Position numbers and translations under genes: made by a program. The notes below the pieces were generated by a model. It was not told the DNA's origin, made no database searches, and was given only the letters and a program-made list of their open reading frames with translations. Of a stretch of DNA of 12,875 bases, positions 1 to 11,488 are shown one piece after another. The stretch's first letter is position 1; every line of letters begins with the position of its first letter. Origin of the DNA: Pseudomonadota bacterium (GTDB taxonomy: Bacteria > Pseudomonadota > Gammaproteobacteria > Burkholderiales > Burkholderiaceae); the NCBI GenBank assembly GCA_021783435.1, contig JAJXUC010000116.1, positions 1 through 12,875 of the forward strand, in the 5' to 3' direction.

Positions 1-2637
1 ACGCCCATGATGCAGCAGTACCTGCGCATCAAGGCCGAGCACCCTGACGTGCTGGTGCTCTACCGCATGGGCGACTTCTACGAACTGTTCTACGCCGACG
101 CCGAAAAGGCCGCACGCCTGATTGACCTCACGCTGACGCGGCGCGGCCAGTCGGCCGGGCAGCCCATCATCATGGCGGGAGTTCCGGTGCAGGCGCTGGA
201 TACCTACCTCGCCAAGCTGGTGCGCCTGGGCGAGTCGGTCGCCATTTGCGAACAGGTCGGTGATCCGGCCACGAGCAAGGGACCGGTGGAGCGGCGCGTG
301 GAGCGCATCGTCACGCCCGGCACGCGGCTGGACGACGGGCTGCTGGACGACAAGGCGGACTGCGCCCTGCTTGCGATTGCGCCTGCAGCATCGCGGCGCG
401 AACCGCAGTTCGGCCTGGCCTGGCTGGTGCTGGCCAGCGGTGCGCTGCGCCTGGCCGAATGCGCCGCCGATGAGCTGGACATCTGGCTGGCGCGGATACA
501 GCCTGCCGAGGTGCTGTGGCCGCAAGACTTGCCGCTGCCGGCAGTGCTGCAAGCCATGCTGCCCGGCATGGCCGCCGGCACCGACGCGCCCAGCCATCCG
601 TCAGGCGTCATGCTCAGCCCACGCGCGCCCTGGCAGTTCGACGCCAGCGCGGGGCTGGACAAATTGCGTCGCCAGCTCGGCGTGCAATCGCTGGAGGCCT
701 TTGGCGCGCAAGGCCTGCACCGGGCCCATGCTGCGGCCGCCGCGCTGCTGAGCTATGCCGAGCAGACGCAGGGACGTTTGCTCGGCCATGTGACCGACTT
801 GCAGGTGGAGCGCGGCGACGACACCGTGCAGCTCGACGCGACGGCGCGGCGCAATCTCGAACTCATGCTCACGCTGCGCGGTGAGACGGCACCCACGCTC
901 CTGTCGCTGCTGGATGTTTGCCAGACTTCAGCCGGCAGCCGGCTGCTGCGCCAGTGGCTGGCGGCACCGGCACGCGACCAGCGGGTGGCGCGTGGACGCC
1001 ATGCAGCCGTCGCCGCCCTGCACGCGGGGCCGTGGCAAGAACTGCGCGCCGCGCTGCGCGGCCTGGCCGATCTGGAACGCATCGCCTCGCGCCTGGCGCT
1101 GCAGCAGGTGCGCCCGCGCGAGTTGGCCGCCGCACGCGAGACACTGCGCAAGCTGCCCGAGATCACGGCGCTGGGCGAGAGCTTCGACGACCCGCTGCTG
1201 GCGGCGCATGTCGCGGCACTGCGCCTGCCGGACGCGCCGCTGGCACTGCTCAACACCGCCTTGGCCGACCCGCCCGCATTGCATCTGCGCGATGGCGGCG
1301 TCATCGCCACCGGATTCGATGCCGAGCTGGACGAACTGCGCGGCATCAGCGGTGATTGCAGCGCCTGGTTGCTGCAGATGGAAGCACGCGAGCGCGAGCG
1401 CACCGGCATTGGCAACCTGCGCGTGCTCTACAACAAGGTACACGGCTTCGCCATCGAAGTCACCCACGGCCAAACCGACAAGGTTCCTGCAGACTACCGC
1501 CGCCGCCAGACCCTCAAAGGCGCCGAGCGCTACATCACGCCCGAACTCAAGGCCTTCGAGGACAAGGCCTTGTCGGCGCAAGATCGCGGCCTGGCGCGCG
1601 AGCGCGCGCTTTACGCCGAGCTGATCACGGTGCTGCAAGCGGCCGTCAGCCCCTGGCAGAAGGCCGCGCGGGCGCTGGCAACACTGGATGTTCTGGCGGC
1701 CTGGGCGGAGCGGGCACAAACCTGGAACTGGGTCTGCCCGGAGCTGACAGCATTGCCCGGCATCGAGATTCGCGGCGGGCGTCACCCGGTGGTGCAGGCG
1801 CAGGTGGAGCGCTTCGTGCCCAACGACAGCGTGCTGCTGCCGCAAAGCCGCACGCACATCATCACCGGCCCGAACATGGGCGGCAAGTCCACCTACATGC
1901 GGCAAACGGCGCTGCTCGCGCTGCTGGCGTATTGCGGCAGTTTCGTGCCGGCGACATCCGCGCGCATCGGCCCGCTGGACGCCATCCACACCCGCATCGG
2001 CGCCGGTGACGACCTTGCCGGTGGCCGTTCCACCTTCATGGTGGAAATGACCGAGGCCGCCGCCATCCTGCGGCGCGCCACGGCGCAGAGCCTGGTGCTG
2101 ATGGATGAAATCGGCCGCGGCACCTCGACCTTCGACGGCCTGGCGCTGGCCGCGGCGATTGCCGCGCACCTGCACGAGCGCTGCCGCGCCTACACGCTGT
2201 TCGCCACGCATTACTTCGAGCTCACCGCCTTCCCGGCCAGCCATCCGGAGGCCATCAATCTGCATGTGAGCGCCGCCGAGCACGGCGACGGCATCGTCTT
2301 CCTGCACGACGTGCAACCCGGCCCGGCCAGCCGCAGCTACGGCGTGCAGGTGGCGCAACTCGCCGGCATGCCCAAAACCGTGATTCGCGACGCGCGTGGG
2401 CGGCTCGAGAGCCTGCAGCAGGCGCAAAGCGCGCAGCTCGCGCAACTCGATCTGTTCGCGCCCGCAGCGTCACTGAACGACGCCGTGAGCAACGGGCCGG
2501 ACGCTGCACGCGCCAGCCAGCCCGACCCGCTGCGGGCACAGCTCGCCGCCATCGACCCCGACACCTTGAGCCCGCGCGATGCGCTTGACCTGATTTACAC
2601 GCTGCAAGCCGTGGCACGCGAAAACCCGGCCGACTGA
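1..2637 (+). CDS. mutS: DNA mismatch repair protein MutS (5' partial)
   Basis: MutS recognises mispaired or looped DNA and, with ATP, recruits MutL to start methyl-directed or nick-directed repair in the cytoplasm. The reading frame is open from base 1 (codons Thr-Pro, then Met-Met at 7-12). These align with residues 11-14 of E. coli MutS, so about 10 codons lie upstream of the window and the ATG at 7 is not the true start. Counting from that Met, the mismatch-wedging Phe-X-Glu is F24-Y25-E26 within GDFYELF. The Walker A motif GPNMGGKST is at about 621-629, and Walker B plus signature [14 protein letters not shown] at about 698-711. FATHYFEL and [13 protein letters not shown] follow, and the C-terminal helix-turn-helix dimerisation segment (DPLRAQL...[11 protein letters not shown]) ends the protein. 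The length (about 888 residues when complete) is near the usual 850-890. All motifs are intact, so the gene looks functional. An alpha/beta hydrolase follows 48 bp downstream. Confidence 0.98.
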   Translation, partial: TPMMQQYLRIKAEHPDVLVLYRMGDFYELFYADAEKAARLIDLTLTRRGQSAGQPIIMAGVPVQALDTYLAKLVRLGESVAICEQVGDPATSKGPVERRVERIVTPGTRLDDGLLDDKADCALLAIAPAASRREPQFGLAWLVLASGALRLAECAADELDIWLARIQPAEVLWPQDLPLPAVLQAMLPGMAAGTDAPSHPSGVMLSPRAPWQFDASAGLDKLRRQLGVQSLEAFGAQGLHRAHAAAAALLSYAEQTQGRLLGHVTDLQVERGDDTVQLDATARRNLELMLTLRGETAPTLLSLLDVCQTSAGSRLLRQWLAAPARDQRVARGRHAAVAALHAGPWQELRAALRGLADLERIASRLALQQVRPRELAAARETLRKLPEITALGESFDDPLLAAHVAALRLPDAPLALLNTALADPPALHLRDGGVIATGFDAELDELRGISGDCSAWLLQMEARERERTGIGNLRVLYNKVHGFAIEVTHGQTDKVPADYRRRQTLKGAERYITPELKAFEDKALSAQDRGLARERALYAELITVLQAAVSPWQKAARALATLDVLAAWAERAQTWNWVCPELTALPGIEIRGGRHPVVQAQVERFVPNDSVLLPQSRTHIITGPNMGGKSTYMRQTALLALLAYCGSFVPATSARIGPLDAIHTRIGAGDDLAGGRSTFMVEMTEAAAILRRATAQSLVLMDEIGRGTSTFDGLALAAAIAAHLHERCRAYTLFATHYFELTAFPASHPEAINLHVSAAEHGDGIVFLHDVQPGPASRSYGVQVAQLAGMPKTVIRDARGRLESLQQAQSAQLAQLDLFAPAASLNDAVSNGPDAARASQPDPLRAQLAAIDPDTLSPRDALDLIYTLQAVARENPAD

Positions 2638-2685
2638 AACCGGCTGCCCCAACCCGCGCGCGTTCACCGCGCATCGCCCCGACCG

Positions 2686-3525
2686 ATGCCTCCCCCACCC
2701 GCAAGCTCCGACCCTGGCCCTGACGCCCGCCCTCTGCTGGTTTTCTCCCACGCCAACGGCTTTCCTGCTGGCAGTTACCGCAAGCTCTTCGCCATGCTGG
2801 GCGAACAGTTCGAGGTTCAGGCGCCATCCCGGCTCGGCCATGACCCGACACATCCGGTCAGCGATGGCTGGCCGCAGCTGCAGCGCGAATTGCTCGGGTT
2901 CGTGCAGGCGCGCGCGCAAGGCCGCCCGGCAGTGCTGGTCGGGCATTCGCTCGGCGGCTTTCTCAGCCTGATGCTGGCCCGCGCTCACCCTGAACTGGCG
3001 CGCTGCGTCGTGCTGCTGGACTCGCCGGTCATCGCCGGTTGGCGTGCAGGTGCGCTGTGGTTCGGCAAGCGCAGTGGCCTGATCCGGCGTTTCGGCCCCG
3101 TCGCCCCCGCGCTGCGTCGGCGGCAGGAATGGCCCGACGTGCAAACCGTGATCGCGCACTTCGCCAGCAAGCCCGGCTTCGCCCGCTGGGATCCCGAGAT
3201 GCTGGCCGACTATGCGCAAGCCGGCACCCGGCGACTCGGGAATCAGCGTGTGCTGGCCTTCGAGCGCGACATCGAGGCACGCATCTACGCCACGCTGCCG
3301 CATCGCCTGGGCCGTCTGTCGCGCCACCCGCCCGGGGTACCTGTGGGGTTCGTCGGCGGCACCGCTTCGCAAGAATTGCGCATGGCCGGCATGGCCGCGA
3401 CGCGCCAACTGGTCGGCGCGCATCTGCGCTGGATCGAAGGTGGCAGCCATTTGTTTCCCTTCGAGCAACCGCAAGCCACTGCCGAGGCCATCGCCGCGCT
3501 GGTGCTGCAACTCCGGGCGTCCTGA
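2686..3525 (+). CDS. alpha/beta-hydrolase fold protein, substrate unknown
   Basis: This is a 279-residue single-domain serine hydrolase of the alpha/beta-hydrolase superfamily. It has no signal peptide, so it is probably cytoplasmic. The first strand and oxyanion-hole loop are LLVFSHANGFPAGSYR (about 17-32, His22-Ala-Asn-Gly-Phe). The nucleophile elbow is G86-H87-S88-L89-G90-G91, with Ser88 as predicted nucleophile. His255 in WIEGGSHLFPFEQP is the expected catalytic base. The acid is less clear. The loop after strand 7 reads GGTASQELR and lacks the usual Asp, leaving Glu230 as one option, or Asp112 (VVLLDSP) at the alternative position after strand 6. The ATG at 2686 is chosen because the conserved fold begins at residue 17. 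No good Shine-Dalgarno sequence precedes it. It lies 48 bp after mutS on the same strand and may be co-transcribed, but mutS gives no clue to its substrate. Esterase, thioesterase or lactonase activity are all possible. Confidence 0.85.
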   Translation: MPPPPASSDPGPDARPLLVFSHANGFPAGSYRKLFAMLGEQFEVQAPSRLGHDPTHPVSDGWPQLQRELLGFVQARAQGRPAVLVGHSLGGFLSLMLARAHPELARCVVLLDSPVIAGWRAGALWFGKRSGLIRRFGPVAPALRRRQEWPDVQTVIAHFASKPGFARWDPEMLADYAQAGTRRLGNQRVLAFERDIEARIYATLPHRLGRLSRHPPGVPVGFVGGTASQELRMAGMAATRQLVGAHLRWIEGGSHLFPFEQPQATAEAIAALVLQLRAS

Positions 3526-3581
3526 GCATCGCCAACCCGCGGCTGCGTGTCTGGCCATCCGCGAGGGCAAGCAACACTTGA

Positions 3582-5438
<1,857 letters not shown>

Positions 5439-5444
5439 AGCACC

Positions 5445-6281
5445 ATGCAACTCTGCGGATTTGAAGTCGGCCCCGAGCAACCCATCTTCCTCATCGCCGG
5501 ACCCTGCGTCATCGAGAGTGAACAACTCGCCATCGACACGGCCGGCACGCTCAAAACCATCTGCGCCGACCTCGGCATCCCCTTCATCTTCAAGTCCTCG
5601 TTCGACAAAGCCAACCGCTCGTCGAGCGCATCGTTCCGCGGCCTGGGGATCGAGGAGGGTCTGCGCATCCTGGCGAAGGTGAAACAGCAGATTGGCGTGC
5701 CGGTGCTGACCGATGTGCATGAAGACACGCCGCTGGCTGAAGTGGCCGCCGTGGTCGACGTACTGCAGACCCCGGCCTTCCTCTGCCGCCAGACCAACTT
5801 CATCCAGAACGTGGCACGGCAAGGTTTGCCAGTCAACATCAAGAAGGGCCAGTTCCTCGCCCCCTGGGACATGAAGAACGTGGTGGACAAGGCGCGTGCC
5901 GTGGGCAACCGACAGATCATGGCTTGTGAGCGCGGCGTGAGCTTCGGCTACAACACGCTCGTCTCCGACATGCGCGCCTTGGCCACCATGCGCGACACCG
6001 GCTGCCCGGTGGTGTTCGACGCCACGCATTCGGTGCAGCAACCCGGGGGCATGGGCGACAAGTCTGGCGGCCAACGGGAGTTCGTGCCAGTGCTGGCGCG
6101 AGCGGCGGTGGCGGCGGGCATCTCCGGCCTGTTTGCCGAAACCCATCCCGACCCGGAGCGTGCGCTGTCGGATGGGCCCAATGCCATGCCCCTCCAGCAC
6201 ATGCGTGCCCTGCTGGAGAGCCTGAAAGAGCTTGACGCCGTGGTCAAGCGCCGTGGCTATCTCGAAGATCAATTGCGCTGA
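5445..6281 (+). CDS. kdsA: 3-deoxy-8-phosphooctulonate synthase (KDO-8-P synthase), predicted metal-dependent class
   Basis: KdsA condenses phosphoenolpyruvate with arabinose-5-phosphate to give KDO-8-phosphate, precursor of the KDO that links lipid A to the lipopolysaccharide core. The 278-residue protein is a full-length TIM barrel. It shows IAGPCVIES (17-25), [30 protein letters not shown] and FAETHPDP. E. coli KdsA has Asn where this protein has Cys21. The set Cys21, His195, Glu232, Asp243 has the same spacing as the metal ligands Cys11, His185, Glu222, Asp233 of the Aquifex enzyme. This predicts the metal-dependent class, by inference from motif alignment. The ATG at 5445 begins 6 nt after the pyrG stop. 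Its Shine-Dalgarno sequence is poor, so coupling to pyrG translation is plausible. Enolase, which makes its substrate PEP, follows 69 bp later. Confidence 0.97.
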   Translation: MQLCGFEVGPEQPIFLIAGPCVIESEQLAIDTAGTLKTICADLGIPFIFKSSFDKANRSSSASFRGLGIEEGLRILAKVKQQIGVPVLTDVHEDTPLAEVAAVVDVLQTPAFLCRQTNFIQNVARQGLPVNIKKGQFLAPWDMKNVVDKARAVGNRQIMACERGVSFGYNTLVSDMRALATMRDTGCPVVFDATHSVQQPGGMGDKSGGQREFVPVLARAAVAAGISGLFAETHPDPERALSDGPNAMPLQHMRALLESLKELDAVVKRRGYLEDQLR

Positions 6282-6317
6282 GCCGGGTCGTCGTGCCGCA
6301 GTGACCAAGACCCTTGA

Positions 6318-7634
<1,317 letters not shown>

Positions 7635-7675
7635 GTACAACTGCAGCCAGCACAGCGGCGTCGGACGTGCAAGCC

Positions 7676-8023
7676 ATGCGCTGGGTCACCATGCTCTTGC
7701 TGGGTGTGCTGCTGCTGTTGCAATGGCCGCTGTGGTTTGGTGAGCGAAGTTGGCCCCAGGTCCGGCAACTGCGTGTCAACCTGGAGGCCCAGCACCAGGC
7801 CAACGACCAGGCGCGCCAACAAAACCAGCGCCTCGAGGATGAGGCGCATGATCTTCGGCATGGCATGCAGGCGGTGCAGGATCGCGCCCGGCGCGAGATG
7901 GGCATGGTCAAGCCCGATGAGATCTTCGTGCAGGTGCTTCCAGCCTCCAGTCCACTGCCTCCGACCTCGCCCGCCGGCTCGCAGCCAACCGCCGACATCG
8001 ACAAGCCGAAGCTGCGGCACTGA
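7676..8023 (+). CDS. ftsB: cell division protein FtsB
   Basis: FtsB is a small bitopic inner-membrane protein. It forms the FtsQ-FtsB-FtsL complex, which activates septal peptidoglycan synthesis by FtsW-FtsI. From the ATG at 7676 the protein has 115 residues. A short cytoplasmic MRW is followed by a transmembrane helix (about 4-20, VTMLLLGVLLLLQWPLW). A periplasmic coiled coil (about 28-65) is rich in Gln, Arg and Glu. The family motif RARREMGMVKPDEIFVQV comes next, then a Pro/Ser-rich tail. The GTG at 7667, three codons earlier in frame, is an alternative start. I prefer the ATG because family members typically begin just before the membrane segment. Neither start has a strong ribosome-binding site. 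It follows eno by 41 bp, the common Burkholderiales arrangement, and converges on hslO, whose stop is only 21 bp away. Confidence 0.93.
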   Translation: MRWVTMLLLGVLLLLQWPLWFGERSWPQVRQLRVNLEAQHQANDQARQQNQRLEDEAHDLRHGMQAVQDRARREMGMVKPDEIFVQVLPASSPLPPTSPAGSQPTADIDKPKLRH

Positions 8024-8044
8024 TGCCGTGCGCTGCAACCGGGG

Positions 8045-8983
8045 CTATTGCCGCTGCGGTGGCGCCGGGGGCTGGTCGACTTCGGGGCGAAACAGCTGGG
8101 CCGCGTCCACCAGGTCGAACGCATATTGAGCGCCGCAAAACTCGCATGTCACGTCAACCTCGCCCTGCTCCTTGAGCACGGACTCGATCTCGCTCTGGCC
8201 CAGCATGCGCAGCATGTCGGCCACCCGCAACTTGGAGCAGGTGCAGTGAAAATGCGGCGCCTGGGGGTTGAACACACGCGGTTCTTCCTGCCAGAACAGC
8301 TTGTGCAGCAGTTCCTCCGGCAGACCCCGTAGCAACTCATCGCGCGACAACGTCGATGCCAGATGCACGGCCCGCGAAAAATCCTCGTCGGCCTGCTCTT
8401 CGCTGCTCACCGTGCCCAGCTGGCCACCCGAGATCGGCATGCGCTGCAGCAGCAGGCCGCAGGCCGCCTCATCGTCGCTGGCCAGGATGAGCCAGGACGG
8501 AATCTGCTCCGATTGGGCCAGGTATTGCTGCAGCACCGTAGCCATGCTGCCCAGCGCCTCGCCATCGGCATCGGCCAGCGAGACGATCCCCTGATAAGGC
8601 TGCTGGCCGGGCATTTTGTTGCGCGGATCCAGGGTGATGACGCAGCGTCCCAGGCCATGGGCATTGGCGAGTTCGGGCAAGCTTGCCACCTGCGCCGAGA
8701 GCGCTGCGGTTTTGACGGTTGCGCGCAGACCGAAATCGGGCTGGCACTCGGCCACGGCCAGTTGTAGCGGGCCATCGCCTTGAATCTGCAAGATCAGGGT
8801 GCCATCGAACTTCAAGCTGCCGGCCAACAGGGCAGAAGCCGCTGTCATTTCTCCGAGAAGATTCTGCACCAGCGCATCGTGCTGACGCCGTCGGCGCATC
8901 TCCTGCCAAGTCGACTGCAACCTCACCACCACGCCGCGCACATGACCCGCGCCGAGCATGAATTTGAACAACGAATCGCTCAT
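8045..8983 (-). CDS. hslO: Hsp33 redox-regulated holdase chaperone
   Basis: Hsp33 is a cytoplasmic holdase. It is switched on when oxidation releases zinc from four C-terminal cysteines and partly unfolds the protein, protecting other proteins during oxidative and heat stress. Here the cysteines are C247-x-C249 (HCTCS) and C280-x-x-C283 (TCEFCG), the exact spacing of the E. coli switch. The N-terminal substrate-binding domain opens MSDSLFKFML. The frame stays open upstream to 9079, but the start at 8983 is chosen for two reasons. It has a perfect AAGGAG 5 nt upstream (complement of 8989-8994), and the extra 32 residues would overlap the upstream gene and resemble nothing in the family. Length is 312 residues (E. 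coli 292). It lies 31 nt downstream of the gamma-carbonic anhydrase gene and is probably co-transcribed with it. It ends convergently with ftsB, with no clear terminator between them. Confidence 0.96.
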   Translation of the reverse strand: MSDSLFKFMLGAGHVRGVVVRLQSTWQEMRRRRQHDALVQNLLGEMTAASALLAGSLKFDGTLILQIQGDGPLQLAVAECQPDFGLRATVKTAALSAQVASLPELANAHGLGRCVITLDPRNKMPGQQPYQGIVSLADADGEALGSMATVLQQYLAQSEQIPSWLILASDDEAACGLLLQRMPISGGQLGTVSSEEQADEDFSRAVHLASTLSRDELLRGLPEELLHKLFWQEEPRVFNPQAPHFHCTCSKLRVADMLRMLGQSEIESVLKEQGEVDVTCEFCGAQYAFDLVDAAQLFRPEVDQPPAPPQRQ

Positions 8984-8988
8984 CCCCG

Positions 8989-8994
8989 CTCCTT
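8989..8994 (-). promoter_or_regulatory. ribosome binding site of hslO
   Basis: The - strand reads AAGGAG here, 5 nt before the ATG at 8983-8981. This is a consensus Shine-Dalgarno sequence. It decides the hslO start over the longer open frame reaching 9079, and it sits in the 31-nt gap after the upstream gene. Confidence 0.8.
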
Positions 8995-9014
8995 CGGGCG
9001 GCCGTGCGGATTGC

Positions 9015-9542
9015 TCATGTGGACACGTCCCTGAGGCTGGAACGGTAGAGTTGACCTCTGTCCACATAGGTGCGGGCATTGCGCCGCATCTGCTCGATCT
9101 GCTCGGGCGTCAACTCGCGCACGGCCCGCGCCGGTGAGCCGAGGATGAGCATTCCATCGGCAAACTCTTTGCCCTCGGTGACCAGGGCCCCGGCACCCAC
9201 CAGGCAGTTACGGCCGATACGGGCGCCGTTGAGGACCACGGCCTGGATGCCGATGAGGCTTCCCGCGCCAACGGTACAGCCATGCAGCATGGCTTGATGA
9301 CCGATGGTCACGCCCGCGCCCACGGTGAGCGGGAAACCCGGGTCGGTGTGCAGCACGGCGCCCTCCTGCACATTGCTGTTGTCGCCCACGATGATGGGCT
9401 CGTTGTCGCCGCGCAGGACGGCGCCATACCAGACGCTGACTCCGGAACCCAGCTCGACACGGCCGATGACTCGGGCGGTGTCGGCAACAAAGACGTCGGC
9501 AGCCACCTGCGGGCGTATGTTTTCAAGTTGGTAGAGCGGCAT
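9015..9542 (-). CDS. gamma-class carbonic anhydrase family protein (YrdA-like, left-handed beta-helix)
   Basis: The 175-residue protein has hexapeptide repeats (VIGRVE, VGAGVTIGH, IGIQAVVLNGARIG) typical of the trimeric left-handed beta-helix fold. The zinc-ligand histidines of the gamma-carbonic anhydrase family are present as His65 (AVLHTD), His82 (TIGHQ) and His87 (MLHGC). Arg44 and Asp46 (LRGDNEP) and Gln59 (NVQEG) are also conserved. The relatives are E. coli YrdA, PaaY and CaiE-type proteins. Many of these bind metal, but carbonic anhydrase activity is often weak or unproven, so the true reaction is uncertain. The frame is open upstream to 9680, but family proteins begin at MPLYQLENIRP, so the start is placed at 9542. 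No strong ribosome-binding site is seen. It is the first gene of a probable two-gene unit with hslO and diverges from aat. Confidence 0.92.
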   Translation of the reverse strand: MPLYQLENIRPQVAADVFVADTARVIGRVELGSGVSVWYGAVLRGDNEPIIVGDNSNVQEGAVLHTDPGFPLTVGAGVTIGHQAMLHGCTVGAGSLIGIQAVVLNGARIGRNCLVGAGALVTEGKEFADGMLILGSPARAVRELTPEQIEQMRRNARTYVDRGQLYRSSLRDVST

Positions 9543-9699
9543 GGCTGATGGAGTGAACGGCTGATGGTGTGGACGAATGCGAGGCAGGAGCGGGATTTCA
9601 GATCCGAGGCTTGCAGCGAGAATAGTGCATGCTCGCCCTGTTTGCCCGCCCAATACCCTCCTGCTGCACCTGGCTGCCAAGGCCTGTACACGCCATCCG
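9543..9699. promoter_or_regulatory. divergent intergenic region between the gamma-CA gene and aat
   Basis: By position this 157-bp gap must hold promoters for both directions. No strong sigma70 pair is visible. The best leftward -10 is TATTCT (complement of 9619-9624). The best rightward one is GAGAAT at 9618-9623, with a poor ATTTCA (9595-9600) at the -35 position. The two candidates overlap, so transcription in one direction could exclude the other. These are weak matches and the assignment is an inference. Confidence 0.3.
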
Positions 9700-10446
9700 A
9701 TGAACTGGTCACTCGTCCGTATGCGTCCCGGCGACCCATTCCCGCCAGCCGATCAGGCTCTGCCCGCAGAGACGCCATTCCCGGGACTTCTGGCGGTTGG
9801 CGGGCGGGTTGACGTCGACAGCCTGGAGGCCGCCTACGGCCGGGGAATTTTCCCCTGGTTCGGTCCAGGCGAACCCCCCATGTGGTGGAGCCCCGACCCT
9901 CGCATGCTGCTCGCGCCTCACGAGCTGAAGGTGCGGCGCTCGCTGCGGCAATCGGCCCGGCGCGTGATGGGCAGCGCGGACTTCAGCCTGCATGTCGACC
10001 GCGATTTCCGGCGTGTGATGCAGGCCTGTGCCGCCCCGCGCCGCGATGCGGCCGGGACCTGGATCGTGCCCGCCATCGTCGAAGCCTACAGCGCGCTGCA
10101 CGCACGCGGGCTGGCGCACAGTTTCGAGCTTTGGTGCGCCAACGAACTCGTCGCCGGGCTGTATTGCGTGGCGCGAGGCCAGATGGTGTTCGGGGAATCG
10201 ATGTTCACCCGTGTGAACGATGGCTCCAAGATCCTGCTCATGGCCTTGTGCGGCTTTTGCCTGCGGCATCGGCTCGGCCCGATCGACTGCCAGCAGCAGA
10301 CTGCGCACCTCGCGGCCATGGGGGCCAGGCCATGGCCGCGGCCGATGTTTCTGCAAATCCTCGGGCAAGCCCTGGTCAAGCCCGGCCCGCCCTCGTGGCA
10401 GTATGATTGGCCGCAGTTTCAGCGCGACTGCGCCCCCTGGCTGTGA
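9700..10446 (+). CDS. aat: leucyl/phenylalanyl-tRNA--protein transferase
   Basis: Aat adds Leu (or Phe) from aminoacyl-tRNA to proteins with N-terminal Arg or Lys, creating an N-degron read by ClpS-ClpAP. The 248-residue protein (E. coli 234) has the family segments [24 protein letters not shown] and MWWSPDPR (about 30-70). [15 protein letters not shown] lies in the central GNAT-like fold, and [15 protein letters not shown] (about 195-209) follows. Asp196 and Gln198 match the Asp/Gln pair proposed to be catalytic in the E. coli enzyme. The open frame extends to 9577, but family proteins begin shortly before PFPP, so the ATG at 9700 is chosen. The ATG at 9721 is possible but less likely. No good ribosome-binding site is seen. 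Its TGA overlaps the GTG start of ate by four bases, so the two transferases are translationally coupled. Confidence 0.95.
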   Translation: MNWSLVRMRPGDPFPPADQALPAETPFPGLLAVGGRVDVDSLEAAYGRGIFPWFGPGEPPMWWSPDPRMLLAPHELKVRRSLRQSARRVMGSADFSLHVDRDFRRVMQACAAPRRDAAGTWIVPAIVEAYSALHARGLAHSFELWCANELVAGLYCVARGQMVFGESMFTRVNDGSKILLMALCGFCLRHRLGPIDCQQQTAHLAAMGARPWPRPMFLQILGQALVKPGPPSWQYDWPQFQRDCAPWL

Positions 10447-11189
10447 CCCATCCGAAAGAGCTTCCGTTCACCACGCTGCAGTTCTACTCGACTGCCAGTT
10501 ACCCCTGCAGTTATCTGCCCGGACTGCAGGCGCGCTCGCAAGTGGCCACGCCCAGCCACCTCATCCACGCCGACGTCTACACCAATCTGGTGCAAGCCGG
10601 TTTTCGCCGCAGCGGGTTGTTCACGTACCGGCCGCAATGTGACAACTGCAGGGCCTGCATTCCGCTGCGGGTGCTGGCGCACCGCTTCCATCCCAACCGT
10701 ACCCAGCGCCGGATATGGGCGCGACATGCCAATCTGGAAGCCACGGTGCTCAAGCTCGGGTTCGTGCCGGAGCACTACCAGCTTTATCTGCGCTACCAGG
10801 CGCGGCGCCACGCGGGCGGCGGCATGGATCAGGACAGCATTGACCAGTACACCCAGTTCCTGCTGCAAAGTCGCGTGAACACGCGCTTGGTGGAGTTTCG
10901 CGAACCCGCGCCGCAGGTAGACCAGCGCGGCGAGCTCAAGATGGTGTCGATTGTGGATCTGCTGTCCGACGGGCTTTCAGCCGTCTACACCTTTTACGAG
11001 CCGGACAATGCGGGGGCCAGCTATGGCACGTACAACGTGCTGTGGCAAATCATGCAGGCCAGGGCCATGCATCTGCCGCATGCCTATCTGGGATACTGGA
11101 TCGCGACGAGCGAGAAAATGGCCTACAAATCGCGCTTCCAGCCTCACGAGATCTTCCGCGATGGCCGCTGGCTGGAATCCGCGCCTTGA
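10443..11189 (+). CDS. bpt: aspartate/glutamate leucyltransferase (Bpt, ATE1-type arginyltransferase family)
   Basis: Bpt (also annotated ate) is the bacterial relative of eukaryotic ATE1. Characterised bacterial members transfer Leu to N-terminal Asp or Glu, converting secondary destabilising residues into an N-degron for ClpS. The 248-residue protein has the N-terminal ATE domain with Cys22 (SYPCSYL) and the cluster C66-D-N-C69-R-A-C72 (about 65-77). These cysteines match the conserved motif that in ATE1 proteins is linked to metal or Fe-S binding. The C-terminal GNAT-like domain has [29 protein letters not shown] and YLGYWI. The start is the GTG at 10443, inside the aat stop (GTGA). It is followed by THPKELPF, which matches family N-termini. 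A TTG at 10407 would lie deep inside aat and is rejected. With aat it gives one operon handling both basic and acidic N-terminal residues. Acceptor specificity is inferred from the family. Confidence 0.95.
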   Translation: MTHPKELPFTTLQFYSTASYPCSYLPGLQARSQVATPSHLIHADVYTNLVQAGFRRSGLFTYRPQCDNCRACIPLRVLAHRFHPNRTQRRIWARHANLEATVLKLGFVPEHYQLYLRYQARRHAGGGMDQDSIDQYTQFLLQSRVNTRLVEFREPAPQVDQRGELKMVSIVDLLSDGLSAVYTFYEPDNAGASYGTYNVLWQIMQARAMHLPHAYLGYWIATSEKMAYKSRFQPHEIFRDGRWLESAP

Positions 11190-11213
11190 GCGCAAACACT
11201 CGGGGCCCTGCTC

Positions 11214-11462
11214 ATGCCCCGCGCCCGTCCAGTCGTCCTGTTCAGCATCGTTCTCCTGCTCCCTCCTTGCAGTCACGCCCTCGGGCTGAACTCGACAGCC
11301 AGCCTGGGGGGTAGGCTGGGCCAGCACATGGTGGATGCCCTGGTGTTTTCCGACCCCCGCTGGAACGCTGAACCCGTGGTTGGTGATGCGAAACCATGGC
11401 AGCGCAAGGGTTCTCCAGAGGCGTGGAGCGACTTGCAGCGAGGCCCTCATTTTCTCAGATGA
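11214..11462 (+). CDS. doubtful small ORF with signal-peptide-like N-terminus
   Basis: This 82-residue open frame fills most of the gene-poor gap between bpt and the IclR gene. I recognise no family. The N-terminus has a basic start (MPRAR), a hydrophobic core (VVLFSIVLLLPP) and a possible signal peptidase I site after SHA (about residue 22). The remainder is polar, with three Trp and no cysteine. There is no Shine-Dalgarno sequence, the stop overlaps the predicted -35 box of iclR, and GC-rich DNA commonly gives chance ORFs of this size. It may be a small exported protein, the remnant of a larger gene, or nothing. The rest of the gap (11190-11213 and 11463-11494) holds only the iclR promoter. 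A 7-bp hairpin (11299-11319) inside this ORF has no following T-run. Confidence 0.25.
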   Translation: MPRARPVVLFSIVLLLPPCSHALGLNSTASLGGRLGQHMVDALVFSDPRWNAEPVVGDAKPWQRKGSPEAWSDLQRGPHFLR

Positions 11463-11488
11463 CAGGCCTTCATTTCGCCATCTAAAAT
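11459..11488 (+). promoter_or_regulatory. strong sigma70-type promoter of the IclR-family gene
   Basis: The sequence shows ATGACA at 11459-11464 (five of six to TTGACA), an 18-bp spacer and TAAAAT at 11483-11488 (five of six to TATAAT). Transcription would normally start 6-8 nt after the -10, at about 11495, which is the A of the ATG. The predicted mRNA is therefore leaderless. This fits the absence of any properly spaced Shine-Dalgarno sequence. Confidence 0.65.

Noticed and set aside
928..2445. Long antisense open frame (505 codons) within mutS
   Set aside because: GC-rich codon bias keeps the opposite strand free of stops. The translation has no recognisable domain, while the sense strand is a complete MutS. 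The same holds for 3768-5369 opposite pyrG and 6324-7445 opposite eno.
8015..8028. Hairpin CGGCA/TGCCG over the ftsB stop codon as a convergent terminator
   Set aside because: A 5-bp stem without a T-run on either strand is expected by chance in DNA this GC-rich.
8984..9079. N-terminal extension of Hsp33 from a start at 9079
   Set aside because: It would overlap the upstream gene and matches no family sequence. AAGGAG placed 5 nt before the ATG at 8983 fixes the shorter start.
10407..10442. TTG start for bpt at 10407
   Set aside because: It lies inside aat and adds residues foreign to the family. The GTG overlapping the aat stop gives the expected N-terminus.
11299..11319. CCAGCCT/AGGCTGG hairpin as the terminator of the aat-bpt operon
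   Set aside because: The stem is 7 bp with a GGGGGGT loop but no following T-run, and it lies about 110 bp past the bpt stop. It could be structure, but is not supported as a terminator.
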